Part shown: piece by piece, positions 18,796 through 29,975 of the stretch | Position numbering within the stretch: position 1 is the first letter of the stretch | How the letters are laid out: each line of letters begins with the position of its first letter | Assembly (NCBI RefSeq): GCF_016889705.1 | Contig: NZ_CP069526.1 | Span: 9,390,001 to 9,454,000 of the forward strand | Direction of reading: 5' to 3' | Origin: Amycolatopsis sp. FDAARGOS 1241 | GTDB taxonomy: Bacteria; Actinomycetota; Actinomycetes; Mycobacteriales; Pseudonocardiaceae | DNA: 64,000 bases | The notes under the pieces: generated by a model | Told to the model about the DNA's origin: nothing | The model's input: only the letters and a program-made list of their open reading frames with translations | The model's database searches: none | Program-made: the position numbers and the translations under genes

Positions 18796-19962
18796 CGTGA
18801 ACGGGTCGTACTTGATCCGCTCCAGCTCCACCCCCGTGGCCAGCAGCCTGGCGACCGTCGCGCGGATCATGTTCGGCGAGCCCGACACGAGGACGTCGTG
18901 GCCGGCCCACTTGCCGCGTTGGGTCACGGCGGTGGCCAGGGTTCCGCGGTCGCCGCCGGAGATCGCGCCTTCTTCGGTCACCGGGGTGACCGTCAGCCAT
19001 CGCGAGGTGACCGCCAAGTGGCGCAGTTCGTCCAGGGCGTAGAGGTCACCGGGCTTGCGGCCGCCGAAGAACAGGTGCACCGGCGGGTTCCGCTTCCACC
19101 GCGCCAGCTCGTCGAGGATCGCCAGCAGCGGCGCGACGCCCGTCCCGCCGGCGATCATCAGCAGCGGGCGCTGGTCGGTGGTCGGCACCACCGAAAGTGC
19201 GCCCAGCGAAGGGCCCAGGCGCCAGACGTCGCCCGGGTTGGTGTGGTTCACGATCGCGCGCGAGACCCAGCCGCCGGTGACGGCGCGGACGTGGAAGGTC
19301 AGCAGACCGTCGTCGCGCGGGGACGTCGCCATCGACAGGTACCGCCACAACCGAGGCCGCTGCGGCACCTCGACGCTCACGTACGCGCCCGGCCGGTACG
19401 GCAGCAGTCCCTCGGTCCGCACGCGCACCAGCGCCACATCGGTCGAGACCTTCCGGTGCTCCACCACCGTGCCGCTCCACCACGCCGGCCCCGCTTCCTC
19501 GGCGGCCGCCTTGCGCATCATCTCCGAGATCACGCGGTAGGCCGACGTCCACGCCGTTTCCACTTCGGGCGTCCACGCCCTGCCGAGAAATCGTTTCATC
19601 GCGCTGAGCAACGCCGTTCCGACGGCGTCGTAGTGGCGCTCGAGCACATCGAACTTCCGGTGGTCACGGCCCAGCTGTGAGAGGAACGTGCTGAGTTCGT
19701 CGGGCCGATCCACCATCTGCACGACGTACACGAGTGCGCGCAACAATCTGCTGCGCTGTGTGGCCATCGTCACGGGGAACAGATCACGGGTGTCCGGCGC
19801 GATCACGAACAGCGCCCCGTAGAAGTACTGTGCGAGTTCTTCTGATTTCGCCTCAACCTGCGCAAAGCTCTCGCGGATCACCCGTGCACTCTCGGAACCG
19901 GACATCGTTCTGCGCAGGGCGGGGTTCGGAGCGAGTTCGATCTTCGCTGATTCAACACACAT
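18787..19962 (-). CDS. Flavohaemoprotein, globin plus FAD/NAD reductase (copy 1)
   Basis: 391 aa. N-terminal globin domain (about residues 20-155) with the probable proximal haem histidine in LGRDHRKFDV, then an FNR-like reductase: FAD motif RPRLWRYLSMA, NAD(P) motif GGTGVAPLLAIL, and C-terminal SGSPNMIRA. It resembles M. tuberculosis Rv0385-type flavohaemoglobins rather than classical Hmp; possible roles are NO or other small-oxidant chemistry or electron transfer. ATG at 19962 gives a normal length; the long open extension upstream has no globin homology. A paralogue starts just upstream on the same strand. Its 3' end overlaps repeat array C. Confidence 0.82.
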   Translation of the reverse strand: MCVESAKIELAPNPALRRTMSGSESARVIRESFAQVEAKSEELAQYFYGALFVIAPDTRDLFPVTMATQRSRLLRALVYVVQMVDRPDELSTFLSQLGRDHRKFDVLERHYDAVGTALLSAMKRFLGRAWTPEVETAWTSAYRVISEMMRKAAAEEAGPAWWSGTVVEHRKVSTDVALVRVRTEGLLPYRPGAYVSVEVPQRPRLWRYLSMATSPRDDGLLTFHVRAVTGGWVSRAIVNHTNPGDVWRLGPSLGALSVVPTTDQRPLLMIAGGTGVAPLLAILDELARWKRNPPVHLFFGGRKPGDLYALDELRHLAVTSRWLTVTPVTEEGAISGGDRGTLATAVTQRGKWAGHDVLVSGSPNMIRATVARLLATGVELERIKYDPFTLD

Positions 19963-20195
19963 CGGGAACGGTTTTCTCCACTCTGGCCAAACGTATTCGT
20001 CTTCACGCGGCGATGCGTACGCGTGCCGCCCCCGAGGAATCACGACTGTAGGCGCACCCGGAGAAAAACGGGTGCAGTTAACGGCGTTCCCGCTCGAACG
20101 GAGCAATTTCAACCACTAATAGTCAACCTGTTCTGGCACACAGTCAAAGTGATCTTTCGCCGGTGGGAAAGATTCTTTGTGAGCCGATGACCTCG

Positions 20196-21371
20196 TCAGT
20201 CGATGGTGAACGGGTCGTACTGGATCTGGCTGAGCGCGCTGCCGGCCACCAGCATGCGCGACACCGTCGCGCGGATCATCGACGGCGAACCCGACACGAG
20301 AATGTCGTGTTCGGGCCAAGCGCCGTAGCGCGTAACCGCTTCCGCCAGCGTCCCCTGCTCGCAGCCGGGCAAGTGGTCGCCACGTTCGACGACGGGCGTG
20401 ACCGTGAGCCACGGGTTCGTCGACGACAGCGCGCGCAGCTCTTCGAGGTCGTAGAGGTCGTCGCGGGTCGGGCCGCCGTAGAACAGGCGTGTTTTCGGGT
20501 TCTCGCCCCACATCGCCAGGTGGTCGAGGATCGCACGCAGCGGTGCGACGCCGGTTCCGCCCGCCACCATCACGACGCCGCGGGACCGGTCACGGTCCAC
20601 CGCCATGCGCCCGAGCGGCGGGCCGAGCCGCCAGATGTCACCGGGCTGCGTGTGGCTCACGATGGCGCGCGACACCCAGCCGCCGTCCACCGCGCGCACG
20701 TGGAACTCGATCCCGCCGTCCTCCCGCGGCGCGTTGGCCGGCGAGAGGTAGCGCCACAACCGAGGGCGCTGCGGCACCTCCACGCTCATGTACTGCCCCG
20801 GCAGGTACGGCACGGGCTGCTCGGGCAGCAGCCGCACGAGGGCCAGGTCCCACGTCAGCCGCCGGTGCTCGACGACGGTGGCCGGCCACGAAGCCGGGTT
20901 CATGTCGGCGGCCGCCGCCTCCTGCATCGCGCGCGCGACGATCGTGAAGGCCTCCGCCCACGCCCGCTCCACAGGGACGGTCCACTCGGGGCCCAGGTGG
21001 TTCTTCAGCGAAGCCAGCAGCGCCGTGCCCACGGCCTCGTAGTGCTTCGGGATCACGCCGAACTTGCGGTGGTCGCGCCCCAGCTGGCGCAGGAACGGCA
21101 CGAGGTCGTCGGGCCGGTCCACCATCTGCACGATGTGCACGAGCGCGCGCACGAGCCGGCCGCGCTGCACCTCCATGTTGATGGGGAAGAAGTCCCGCGT
21201 CGCCGGCGCGAGGGTGAACAGCATCCCGTAGAAGAACTGCGAGATCTCCGGGATGAAGGGCTCGGACCGCGCCCAGGTGTCACGGATCAACCGCACCATC
21301 GCGGCCACGGCGGCGGGCGCCTCGCGCGGCGCCGCCGAGCGGGGGATCGGGCTGATCGAATCGGCAGTCAT
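20196..21371 (-). CDS. Flavohaemoprotein, globin plus FAD/NAD reductase (copy 2)
   Basis: 391 aa, clearly paralogous to the next gene downstream: same globin segment LGRDHRKFGVIPKHYEAVG, same RPRLWRYLSPA FAD motif, same GGTGVAPLRAIL pyridine-nucleotide motif and the same end YDPFTID (YDPFTLD in copy 1). ATG at 21371 matches the paralogue's length; GTG at 21425 would add 18 Pro/Asn-rich residues. About 230 bp separate the two coding regions, so each may have its own promoter. Copy 2 gives an NO- or redox-related function the same level of support as copy 1. Confidence 0.82.
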   Translation of the reverse strand: MTADSISPIPRSAAPREAPAAVAAMVRLIRDTWARSEPFIPEISQFFYGMLFTLAPATRDFFPINMEVQRGRLVRALVHIVQMVDRPDDLVPFLRQLGRDHRKFGVIPKHYEAVGTALLASLKNHLGPEWTVPVERAWAEAFTIVARAMQEAAAADMNPASWPATVVEHRRLTWDLALVRLLPEQPVPYLPGQYMSVEVPQRPRLWRYLSPANAPREDGGIEFHVRAVDGGWVSRAIVSHTQPGDIWRLGPPLGRMAVDRDRSRGVVMVAGGTGVAPLRAILDHLAMWGENPKTRLFYGGPTRDDLYDLEELRALSSTNPWLTVTPVVERGDHLPGCEQGTLAEAVTRYGAWPEHDILVSGSPSMIRATVSRMLVAGSALSQIQYDPFTID

Positions 21372-21659
21372 CGGGGTGTCGTTCGCAGGTCGGGGGCGGT
21401 TCGGGGGAAGGGAAAGAGCGCTCACGGGCGGGTGGCGGCTGCGTCGGGTGGCTCCGGATCACGCCGGTCGCGCAGGCCCGCGTCACGGGAATTCACCACT
21501 GCCCCACCTCGTTCCCCTCGATGTTCCTCAGGACGTTGTCGCCGCGTCCCCCGACCGCGGTTCGTCCGCAGAGTAGCCGCCCCGCGGCCCTTTGCCCGCA
21601 TCGTTGCTCCGGTCGGGTTACCGCTGCGTTTCGGCGCGTGGGGCACGTCACCGGATAGA
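21372..21659. other. Divergent intergenic region between flavohaemoprotein 2 and marR
   Basis: No gene is supported. The segment, with the operator region that follows it, carries the divergent promoters of the flavohaemoprotein gene and the MarR gene. Nothing else is recognised in it. Confidence 0.4.
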
Positions 21660-21676
21660 TAGTTGCCCTACGCAAC
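21660..21676. promoter_or_regulatory. Candidate MarR operator 1
   Basis: TAGTTGCCCTACGCAAC contains the inverted repeat GTTGC-N5-GCAAC. It overlaps a possible -35 (TTGCCC, 21663) whose -10 would be TAAACT at 21687. A second small dyad, TTGT-N5-ACAA, lies at 21692-21704 near the predicted start point. The 16-bp segment is 13/16 identical to the site upstream of the second marR gene (57463-57478). Confidence 0.65.
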
Positions 21677-21745
21677 CATCCGGAGATAAACTTGTATGGC
21701 ACAACCAATTGGACGACGAGCAGCGTCCGGCCCGGGAGGAAACCG

Positions 21746-22231
21746 ATGAGCTCTGCCGACGACGTCAGGGTCGAACTGATGCGGGAGCTCAAGACCGCCT
21801 CGCAGCTCCAGCACCTGTGGATCATGCAGGCGTGGGAGGACGAACCGGGGCTGCACCCGGCAGCCGGGATGCTGCTGTCCGACCTCGCGAAGCACGGCGA
21901 GGCGCGGCCGTCGGAGCTGGCCAAGCGCAAGCTCGTGGACCTCTCCGTGGTCAGCCGCCAGATCGCGCAGTTGCAGGCCGCCGGCCTGATCGACCGCCGC
22001 CCCGCGCCGGAGGACGGGCGCGCGTCGCTGATCAGCGTCTCCGAGAAGGGCCTCGCCGAGCTCGAGAAGTGGCGGGACCGCTACATCGCGTTCTTCGAGA
22101 AGGCGCTCGGTGGTTGGGACCAGGAGCGGATCGCCGACCTGACGACCCGGCTCGCGGAAATGAACAACGGTCTCCGCGCCGTGCTCGGGCCTCCCGGGTG
22201 CGCGGTGGGGCAAGCGGAAGTCGGGAAGTGA
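21746..22231 (+). CDS. MarR family regulator (copy 1)
   Basis: 161 aa winged helix-turn-helix protein. The DNA-binding part is ARPSELAKRKLVDLSVVSRQIAQLQAAGLIDRR (in two blocks) followed by the wing APEDGRASLISVSEKG, whose DGR-A is a MarR signature. Terminal helices form the dimer. ATG at 21746 follows GGGAGGAAAC. The exporter gene begins 9 bp downstream, so the two form an operon. Likely autorepressor that responds to the exporter's substrate. A second MarR with an equivalent operator lies at 56894-57412. Confidence 0.88.
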   Translation: MSSADDVRVELMRELKTASQLQHLWIMQAWEDEPGLHPAAGMLLSDLAKHGEARPSELAKRKLVDLSVVSRQIAQLQAAGLIDRRPAPEDGRASLISVSEKGLAELEKWRDRYIAFFEKALGGWDQERIADLTTRLAEMNNGLRAVLGPPGCAVGQAEVGK

Positions 22232-22240
22232 CGAACGAAA

Positions 22241-24352
22241 GTGAGTACCGAAGTCGCCGGTGAGCCGATGAGCCACCGGCAGATCATGAAGGCCTTCTCG
22301 GGCCTGCTGCTCGCCCTGCTGGTGGCGATGCTGTCGTCGACGATCGTGTCCAACGCGCTGCCGACCATCCTCGCCGACCTGCACGGTTCGCAGAGCGAGT
22401 ACACGTGGGTGGTCACCGCAACGCTGCTGACGTCGACCGCGACCACCCCGATCTGGGGCAAACTCTCCGACCTGTTCAGCAAGAAGCTGCTCTACCAGCT
22501 GGCCATCGTGATCTTCACGATCGGCTCGGCGCTGGGCGGCATCTCCCAGTCGATGCCCGAGCTGATCGCGTTCCGCGCGCTGCAGGGGATCGGCCTCGGT
22601 GGGCTGCAGGCGCTGATCCAGGTCGTGATCGCCGCGATGATCGCGCCGCGCGACCGCGGCCGCTACTCGGGTTACACGGGCGCGGTGTTCGCCGTCGCGA
22701 CCGTCTCGGGGCCGTTGATCGGTGGCCTGATCGTCGACTCGCCGCTCGGCTGGCGCTGGTGCTTCTGGGTGTGCGTGCCGATCGCGGTGATCGCGTTCAT
22801 CGTGCTCGGCCGCACACTGAAGCTGCCGGTGCTCAAGCGCAAGGTGCGCATCGACTGGCTGGGCGCGACCCTGCTCGTCGGTGGCGTGGCGCTGCTGCTG
22901 ATCTGGGTTTCGCTGGCCGGCGCGAGCTTCGCGTGGGCTTCGTGGACGAGCGTCGCCTACGTGGCGGGCGCGGTCGTCGCGTTGGCGCTGGCGGTGCTCG
23001 TGGAGTCGCGGGCCGCCGAGCCGGTGGTGCCGCTGCGGCTGTTCCGCAACCGCACCTTCACGCTGGCGGTGCTGGGCTCGCTGGCCGTCGGCACCGCGAT
23101 GTTCGGCGGCTCGGTTTTCCTCGGGCAGTACTACCAGATCTCGCGCGGCTTCTCGCCGACCCACGCGGGCCTGATGACGCTGCCGCTGGTGCTGGGCCTG
23201 GCGCTCGCGTCGACGAGCGCCGGGCAGGTCATCTCGCGCACGGGCCGCACGAAGCCGTTCATGGTCGCCGGCGGCACGTCACTGCTCGCGGGGCTGTTCC
23301 TGCTCAGCACCGTGGACCACGCGACGAACCTGACGCTGATGGGCTGCTACCTCGCGCTGGTCGGCATCGGGCTCGGGTTCCTGATGCAGAACCTGGTGCT
23401 GGTCGTGCAGAACACGGTGGCGATGCGGGACATGGGCTCGTCGTCGTCGGTGGTCACGTTCTTCCGGTCGCTCGGCGGCGCCGCGGGTGTCTCGGCGCTC
23501 GGCGCGGTGCTCTCGGCCCACGTGGCCACGAACATCACGTCGTCGCTGACCCGCCTCGGGCTCCCGGCCGGCGACGCGGTGCACGGCGGTGGGGGGACGT
23601 TCGACATCGACGGCCTGCCCGCCGCGCTGCAGCCGGTCGTGCGCGCCGCGTTCGGCGACGCGACCGGCACGGTGTTCCTGTTCGCCGGCTTCATCGCCGT
23701 GGTGACGCTGCTGGCGGTGCTCTTCATGAAGGAGGTCCCCTTGCGCCGGACTCTCGACGCCGACACCACCCCCGCCGTCGCGCCCGTGCTCGCGGCCGAG
23801 GTCACGACCGCCCTGCGCGGCCGGGTCCTCGACGCCGACGGCCGGCCCGTGCCGGGTGTGACCCTCACGCTGACCGACGTGTCGGGCCGCCAGGTCGACG
23901 TCGGCCGCAGCGCCCGCACCGGCGAGTTCGCGCTGTCCGCGGGCGCGGCGGGTGAGCACGTGCTGCTGGCGACGTCGGGCGCCCTGCCGCCGGCCGTGTC
24001 GACCGTGCGCCTCACCGGCATGCCCGTCTGGCACGACCTGCTCCTCGGCGGGACCGGTGGTGTCCGGGGCCGCGTTCGCACCTCCGGCCGCCACGCCGCG
24101 GTCGCCGGCGCCGCGCTGACCCTCACCGACCCGGCCGGCACGGTCGTCGCGTCCCACCTCACCGGCGGCGACGGTGCGTACGATCTGGCTGGCGTCCCGG
24201 CGGGCTCGTACACGCTGACGGTCACCGCGTACGGTCACGAGCCGCACGCCGAGGCCGTGGTGGTGAGCACCGGTTCCCCGGCTCACCTCGACGTGGTGCT
24301 GGAAGAGGAGCCGGAGTTCGCCCGGCACTCGGGCACGCTGAACCTGAGCTGA
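22241..24352 (+). CDS. DHA2 (14-helix) MFS exporter with two C-terminal CarboxypepD_reg-like domains
   Basis: 703 aa. Residues 1-500 are a drug:H+ antiporter-2 transporter with motif A-like GKLSDLFSKK, motif C region GPLIGGLIVDSPLGWRW and 14 predicted helices. After the last helix (FMKEVPL) about 190 residues form two beta-sandwich domains: LRGRVLDADGRPVPGVTLTL onward, and GVRGRVRTSGRHAAVAGAAL onward with GAYDLAGVPAGSYTLTV, the pattern of carboxypeptidase regulatory-like domains. In DHA2 proteins the C-terminus is normally cytoplasmic. This fusion is unusual and recurs in the 54262-56886 gene. GTG at 22241 is the likely start. A strong hairpin terminator follows. Confidence 0.87.
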   Translation: MSTEVAGEPMSHRQIMKAFSGLLLALLVAMLSSTIVSNALPTILADLHGSQSEYTWVVTATLLTSTATTPIWGKLSDLFSKKLLYQLAIVIFTIGSALGGISQSMPELIAFRALQGIGLGGLQALIQVVIAAMIAPRDRGRYSGYTGAVFAVATVSGPLIGGLIVDSPLGWRWCFWVCVPIAVIAFIVLGRTLKLPVLKRKVRIDWLGATLLVGGVALLLIWVSLAGASFAWASWTSVAYVAGAVVALALAVLVESRAAEPVVPLRLFRNRTFTLAVLGSLAVGTAMFGGSVFLGQYYQISRGFSPTHAGLMTLPLVLGLALASTSAGQVISRTGRTKPFMVAGGTSLLAGLFLLSTVDHATNLTLMGCYLALVGIGLGFLMQNLVLVVQNTVAMRDMGSSSSVVTFFRSLGGAAGVSALGAVLSAHVATNITSSLTRLGLPAGDAVHGGGGTFDIDGLPAALQPVVRAAFGDATGTVFLFAGFIAVVTLLAVLFMKEVPLRRTLDADTTPAVAPVLAAEVTTALRGRVLDADGRPVPGVTLTLTDVSGRQVDVGRSARTGEFALSAGAAGEHVLLATSGALPPAVSTVRLTGMPVWHDLLLGGTGGVRGRVRTSGRHAAVAGAALTLTDPAGTVVASHLTGGDGAYDLAGVPAGSYTLTVTAYGHEPHAEAVVVSTGSPAHLDVVLEEEPEFARHSGTLNLS

Positions 24353-24370
24353 GTTTTCCCGCGGATCGCT

Positions 24371-24397
24371 GAGCCCCGGCCCTCGCGGCCGGGGCTC
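24371..24397 (+). terminator. Hairpin terminator after exporter 1
   Basis: GAGCCCCGGCC (24371-24381) pairs perfectly with GGCCGGGGCTC (24387-24397) around a 5-nt loop, 18 bp after the stop codon. Confidence 0.75.
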
Positions 24398-24616
24398 AAC
24401 GGTGTCGTCAGCCGACTGCGAGCAGGACAGCGTGCGGTCGCCGGACGGCTCCGGCCGGATCGTCCCGGCTTCCCGGAATCCCTCCCCCGTCAACCGGTCG
24501 GACGCGGCCACCACACGGCCGGGCAACGGCGCTCTACCGCCAGTGGCATTCGGGCGCCCCGGAAGTCTCCGTCCGGCCCTGACCTCGGACGGGGCCGCGG
24601 CGGTAGCGTCGGGCGC

Positions 24617-25801
24617 GTGGCGCGGGGCCGGGTCGTTCTGCTGTGTGCGCTGGGGATCGACAACTTCGGCTCCGGGCTGTTCCTGCCGCTCGCGCTGGTG
24701 TACGTCACGCGCGTCGTCGGCATCCCGCTGGCGCTCGCGGGCACGGCGGTCACCATCGGGACGCTCGCGGGGCTCGTCGTGCCGCCGCTGGCGGGCCGGC
24801 TGGTCGACCGCACGGGGCCGCGCGCGGTCGTCGTCGGGGCGCAGCTGCTGCAGGCCGCTGGGACGGTTGCGTACCTCGTGGCCGACGGGGTCGGCGCCGT
24901 GGTCGTCGCGGCGATCCTGCTGGCGGCGGGCCAGCAGCTCTTCCACAGCTCGCTGTACGCGCTGATCGCGGAGGTCGCGGGCGACGTGCCGAAGGACCGG
25001 CCGTTCGCCGAGGTCGGCATGGTGCGCGCGGGCGGTTTCGGGCTCGGCGGGCTGACGTCGTCGGGGTTCCTCACGTGGTTCGGCGCCAGCGGCTACAGCG
25101 TGGCGCTGGCGGTGGACGTCGTGACGTTCGTGGTCGCCGCGGCCCTGATCACGAGCGTGGTGAAGCCGGTGCACCGCGCGGCACCTCGCGCGCGGAGCAG
25201 CGGCGTGCTGCACGACCGTCCCTACCTGGCGCTCATCCTGCTCAGCGGAATGTTCGGGCTGTCCCTGGACTTCTTCCTGATCGGCACCCCGGTTTTCGTC
25301 CTCGACCTGCTCCACGGGCCGACGTGGCTGCCCGGCGCGATCCTGTTCCTGCTCACGGTCGTCACGAGCGCCGGCGGCACGGCGGCGCTGCGGCTCACGC
25401 GCCGGCTCAACCGGGTCGCCGCGATGCGCGGCGGCTCGGCGCTGTTCGCCGCGTGGTGCGTCGTCAGCCTGGGTGTGCTGCTGGTGCCGCCCAGCTGGCA
25501 AGCCGGCTACCTGCTGGTCGCGACGCTCGTGTACGCGGCGGGCGATCTGGTCTTCGGGCCGCGCTCCGGCGCGCTGGCCGAGGCCGCGGCGCCGCCGGAG
25601 GCGAAGGGCCGGTACCTGGCCGCGTTCCAGTACGCGTTCACGTTCGCGCAGGTGGTGGCACCGGTGGTGGTGTCGCTGTTCTCCGTGTCGTCGTGGTTAC
25701 CCTGGGTACTGGTCGGAGGCTGCGCTTGCCTCGCCGTGGTCGGCCTGGGCAGGCTGGGACCGAGGTTGCCGAGGGACGCTGTCACGCCCGTTCAGAGTTG
25801 A
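24617..25801 (+). CDS. MFS transporter, 12 helices
   Basis: 394 aa membrane protein with about 12 hydrophobic helices. Helix 1 carries [19 protein letters not shown] and the loop after helix 2 the MFS motif [10 protein letters not shown]; helix 11 region has [11 protein letters not shown]. It looks like a drug or small-molecule exporter (DHA1-like), but the substrate is unknown. GTG at 24617 is the first start after a GC-rich spacer of about 220 bp. The stop codon lies inside the HAIR operator of clpB, so expression of the two genes may interfere. Confidence 0.85.
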   Translation: MARGRVVLLCALGIDNFGSGLFLPLALVYVTRVVGIPLALAGTAVTIGTLAGLVVPPLAGRLVDRTGPRAVVVGAQLLQAAGTVAYLVADGVGAVVVAAILLAAGQQLFHSSLYALIAEVAGDVPKDRPFAEVGMVRAGGFGLGGLTSSGFLTWFGASGYSVALAVDVVTFVVAAALITSVVKPVHRAAPRARSSGVLHDRPYLALILLSGMFGLSLDFFLIGTPVFVLDLLHGPTWLPGAILFLLTVVTSAGGTAALRLTRRLNRVAAMRGGSALFAAWCVVSLGVLLVPPSWQAGYLLVATLVYAAGDLVFGPRSGALAEAAAPPEAKGRYLAAFQYAFTFAQVVAPVVVSLFSVSSWLPWVLVGGCACLAVVGLGRLGPRLPRDAVTPVQS

Positions 25802-25817
25802 GCGGAACAGACTCAAG
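25797..25817. promoter_or_regulatory. HAIR operator of clpB
   Basis: GTTGAGC-N7-ACTCAAG agrees with the HAIR consensus at 12 of 14 positions. It overlaps the stop codon of the preceding transporter gene and lies about 80 bp upstream of the clpB start. It predicts HspR control of clpB, as in mycobacteria and Streptomyces. Confidence 0.85.
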
Positions 25818-25895
25818 TTTTCTGACGTTGTATGTGTCGATGGTCCTTGGTCAGGGCCGTCACCTGGACTTTTCACAGAGCGCATGAGGTGAGGG

Positions 25896-28490
<2,595 letters not shown>

Positions 28491-28561
28491 CGGTTGCTGC
28501 CGGTGCCGGCGGGAGTGCTGTCGGCATTGTTGGCGCTGTCGGCTTCGGTGGTGCTGTGATC

Positions 28562-28600
28562 GCGAACGGCCCTTCCACTTCGGTGGGAGGGCCGTTTCGC
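28562..28600 (+). terminator. Terminator of clpB
   Basis: GCGAACGGCCCTTCCAC pairs with GTGGGAGGGCCGTTTCGC, with one bulge and one G-T pair, around a TTCG tetraloop (28579-28582). It lies 71 bp after the clpB stop. Confidence 0.7.
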
Positions 28601-28669
28601 GTGTCCGGGCCTTTTCGCTCTCGCTGCCCTCACCGCGCGCGGCGAACGGTCCCTTCGCGCCGATTCGCC

Positions 28670-29720
28670 GGCGCGAGTGGTCGGCTGGTGCCGGGCCGGG
28701 GTAGCGAGTGGCCTTTTCGCGTCTTACCGGTGGCGCGAGTGGTCGGTTGGTGCCGGGCCATCAGCGTGAATGCTTCGCCGGTACGGAACGGCGCGCGGTC
28801 CGCCGATGCTGGGACTTGCAGGTGCGAGCGGTCCCTCGGAACGGACTTGCGCGAGCGGACCACTGTTGCCCTGGGCGAGCGAGTGGTCCCGGCGCGAGCC
28901 TTGCTCGCGCGTGTGGACCGTTGCTGATCTTGCTGGGCGATTGGGGCGCTGATGCCGGTCCTGCTGTCGCAAGTGGTTCCTCGGCGCGGGCTTGTGCGAG
29001 TGGGCCACCTTTGACCCGCTCGGGCGAGTGGTCCCGGTGCGCGCCTTGCTTGCGCGCGTGAACTGTAGGCGCCGCCGATCTCGCGGTGCGAGTGGTCCGT
29101 TGATGCCGGACTGCCGCGTGAGTGGACCGTTGGCATCGAGCCCTGCTGCTGCGAGCGGTTCCTCGGCGCGGCCTTGCGCGCGTGGACCGCTGCTGACCCG
29201 GGCGGGCGAGCGGTCCCACCGCGAATCCCGCCAGCGCGAGTGGACCGTTGGTGCCGGATCTTGCTGCGCGAGTGGAGCGTTGGTGCCGTAGCGGTGGTGC
29301 GAGTGGACCGGTCGCGGCGAGTTTGAGCGGTGTGCTGGGTGCGACGGGCGTGCGCGGCATTGAGCGGGCACGGCGCCTCCTTGAGTGCGGGCGATCGGTC
29401 GCGTTGGGCCGGCTGCCTGCGCGAATGGTCAGTCGGCGTCGGAATAGCGGTGCGAATGGACCTTCGGTGCTGAAGGGCCGGTGCGAGTGGACCGTTCGTG
29501 CAGCAGGCGCCCGCGCGAGTGGACCGCTCACGCCGAATGCGGCCCCCGTGCCGGGCGCGCGACGGCCTGTGCTGCCATCGCGTGGGCGCGGTTGGTCCGG
29601 TGATGAAGGTGTGAGTGGACCGTTGGCGTCGCGCCGGCGAGTGGACCGTTCGTGTCGGCTCTGGGTGCGAGGGGACCGTTGGTGCCGCAGATGGAGCGTG
29701 AGTGGTCCGTTCGCGCCGAG
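28670..29720. repeat. Intergenic repeat array B (GCGAGTGGACC family)
   Basis: No credible gene. Cores close to GCGAGTGGACCGTTGGTGCCG recur. Continuous run: 28824, 28851, 28879, 28909, 28937, 28969, 28996, 29024, 29054, 29088, 29118, 29151, 29178, 29206, 29236, 29268, 29299 (spacing 27-34 bp, near 30). Further copies: 29421, 29452, 29483, 29515, 29611, 29637, 29667, 29698. A spacing block of 27, 28, 30 recurs three times (from 28824, 28969 and 29151), showing a higher-order unit with CCTCGGCGCGG after the first core. Same family as array A, 11 kb away. Core copies vary at several positions and the gaps between cores are only about 10 bp. Confidence 0.85.
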
Positions 29721-29975
29721 TCTCGGAGCCGGGGAAGGCGCGAGGGCCGGCGGCGCCCGGCGTGGGAGTGAGGTGGCCTGCGGTGCCGCCCGGTCGCCGC
29801 GGGCCCTGCGGAAGACGCCGGGAGGAGGGTGGAGCCGCAACCGGTCCCGGTCGCGGAAATATCCGGCGGATATGCCGATTTGTCGACTCGGGAGGGCTGG
29901 GTCGCCTCGAAAGGGGCGCGCCGACACGGTGCGGGCACTCGGGTGTGGAGGCCCGGCAGCGATACCCTGACCGCC

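Noticed and set aside
28824..29320. CRISPR array
   Set aside because: Spacing near 30 bp looks CRISPR-like, but the repeats are degenerate, the gaps between cores are only about 10 bp, the gaps themselves are related, and there is no cas gene.
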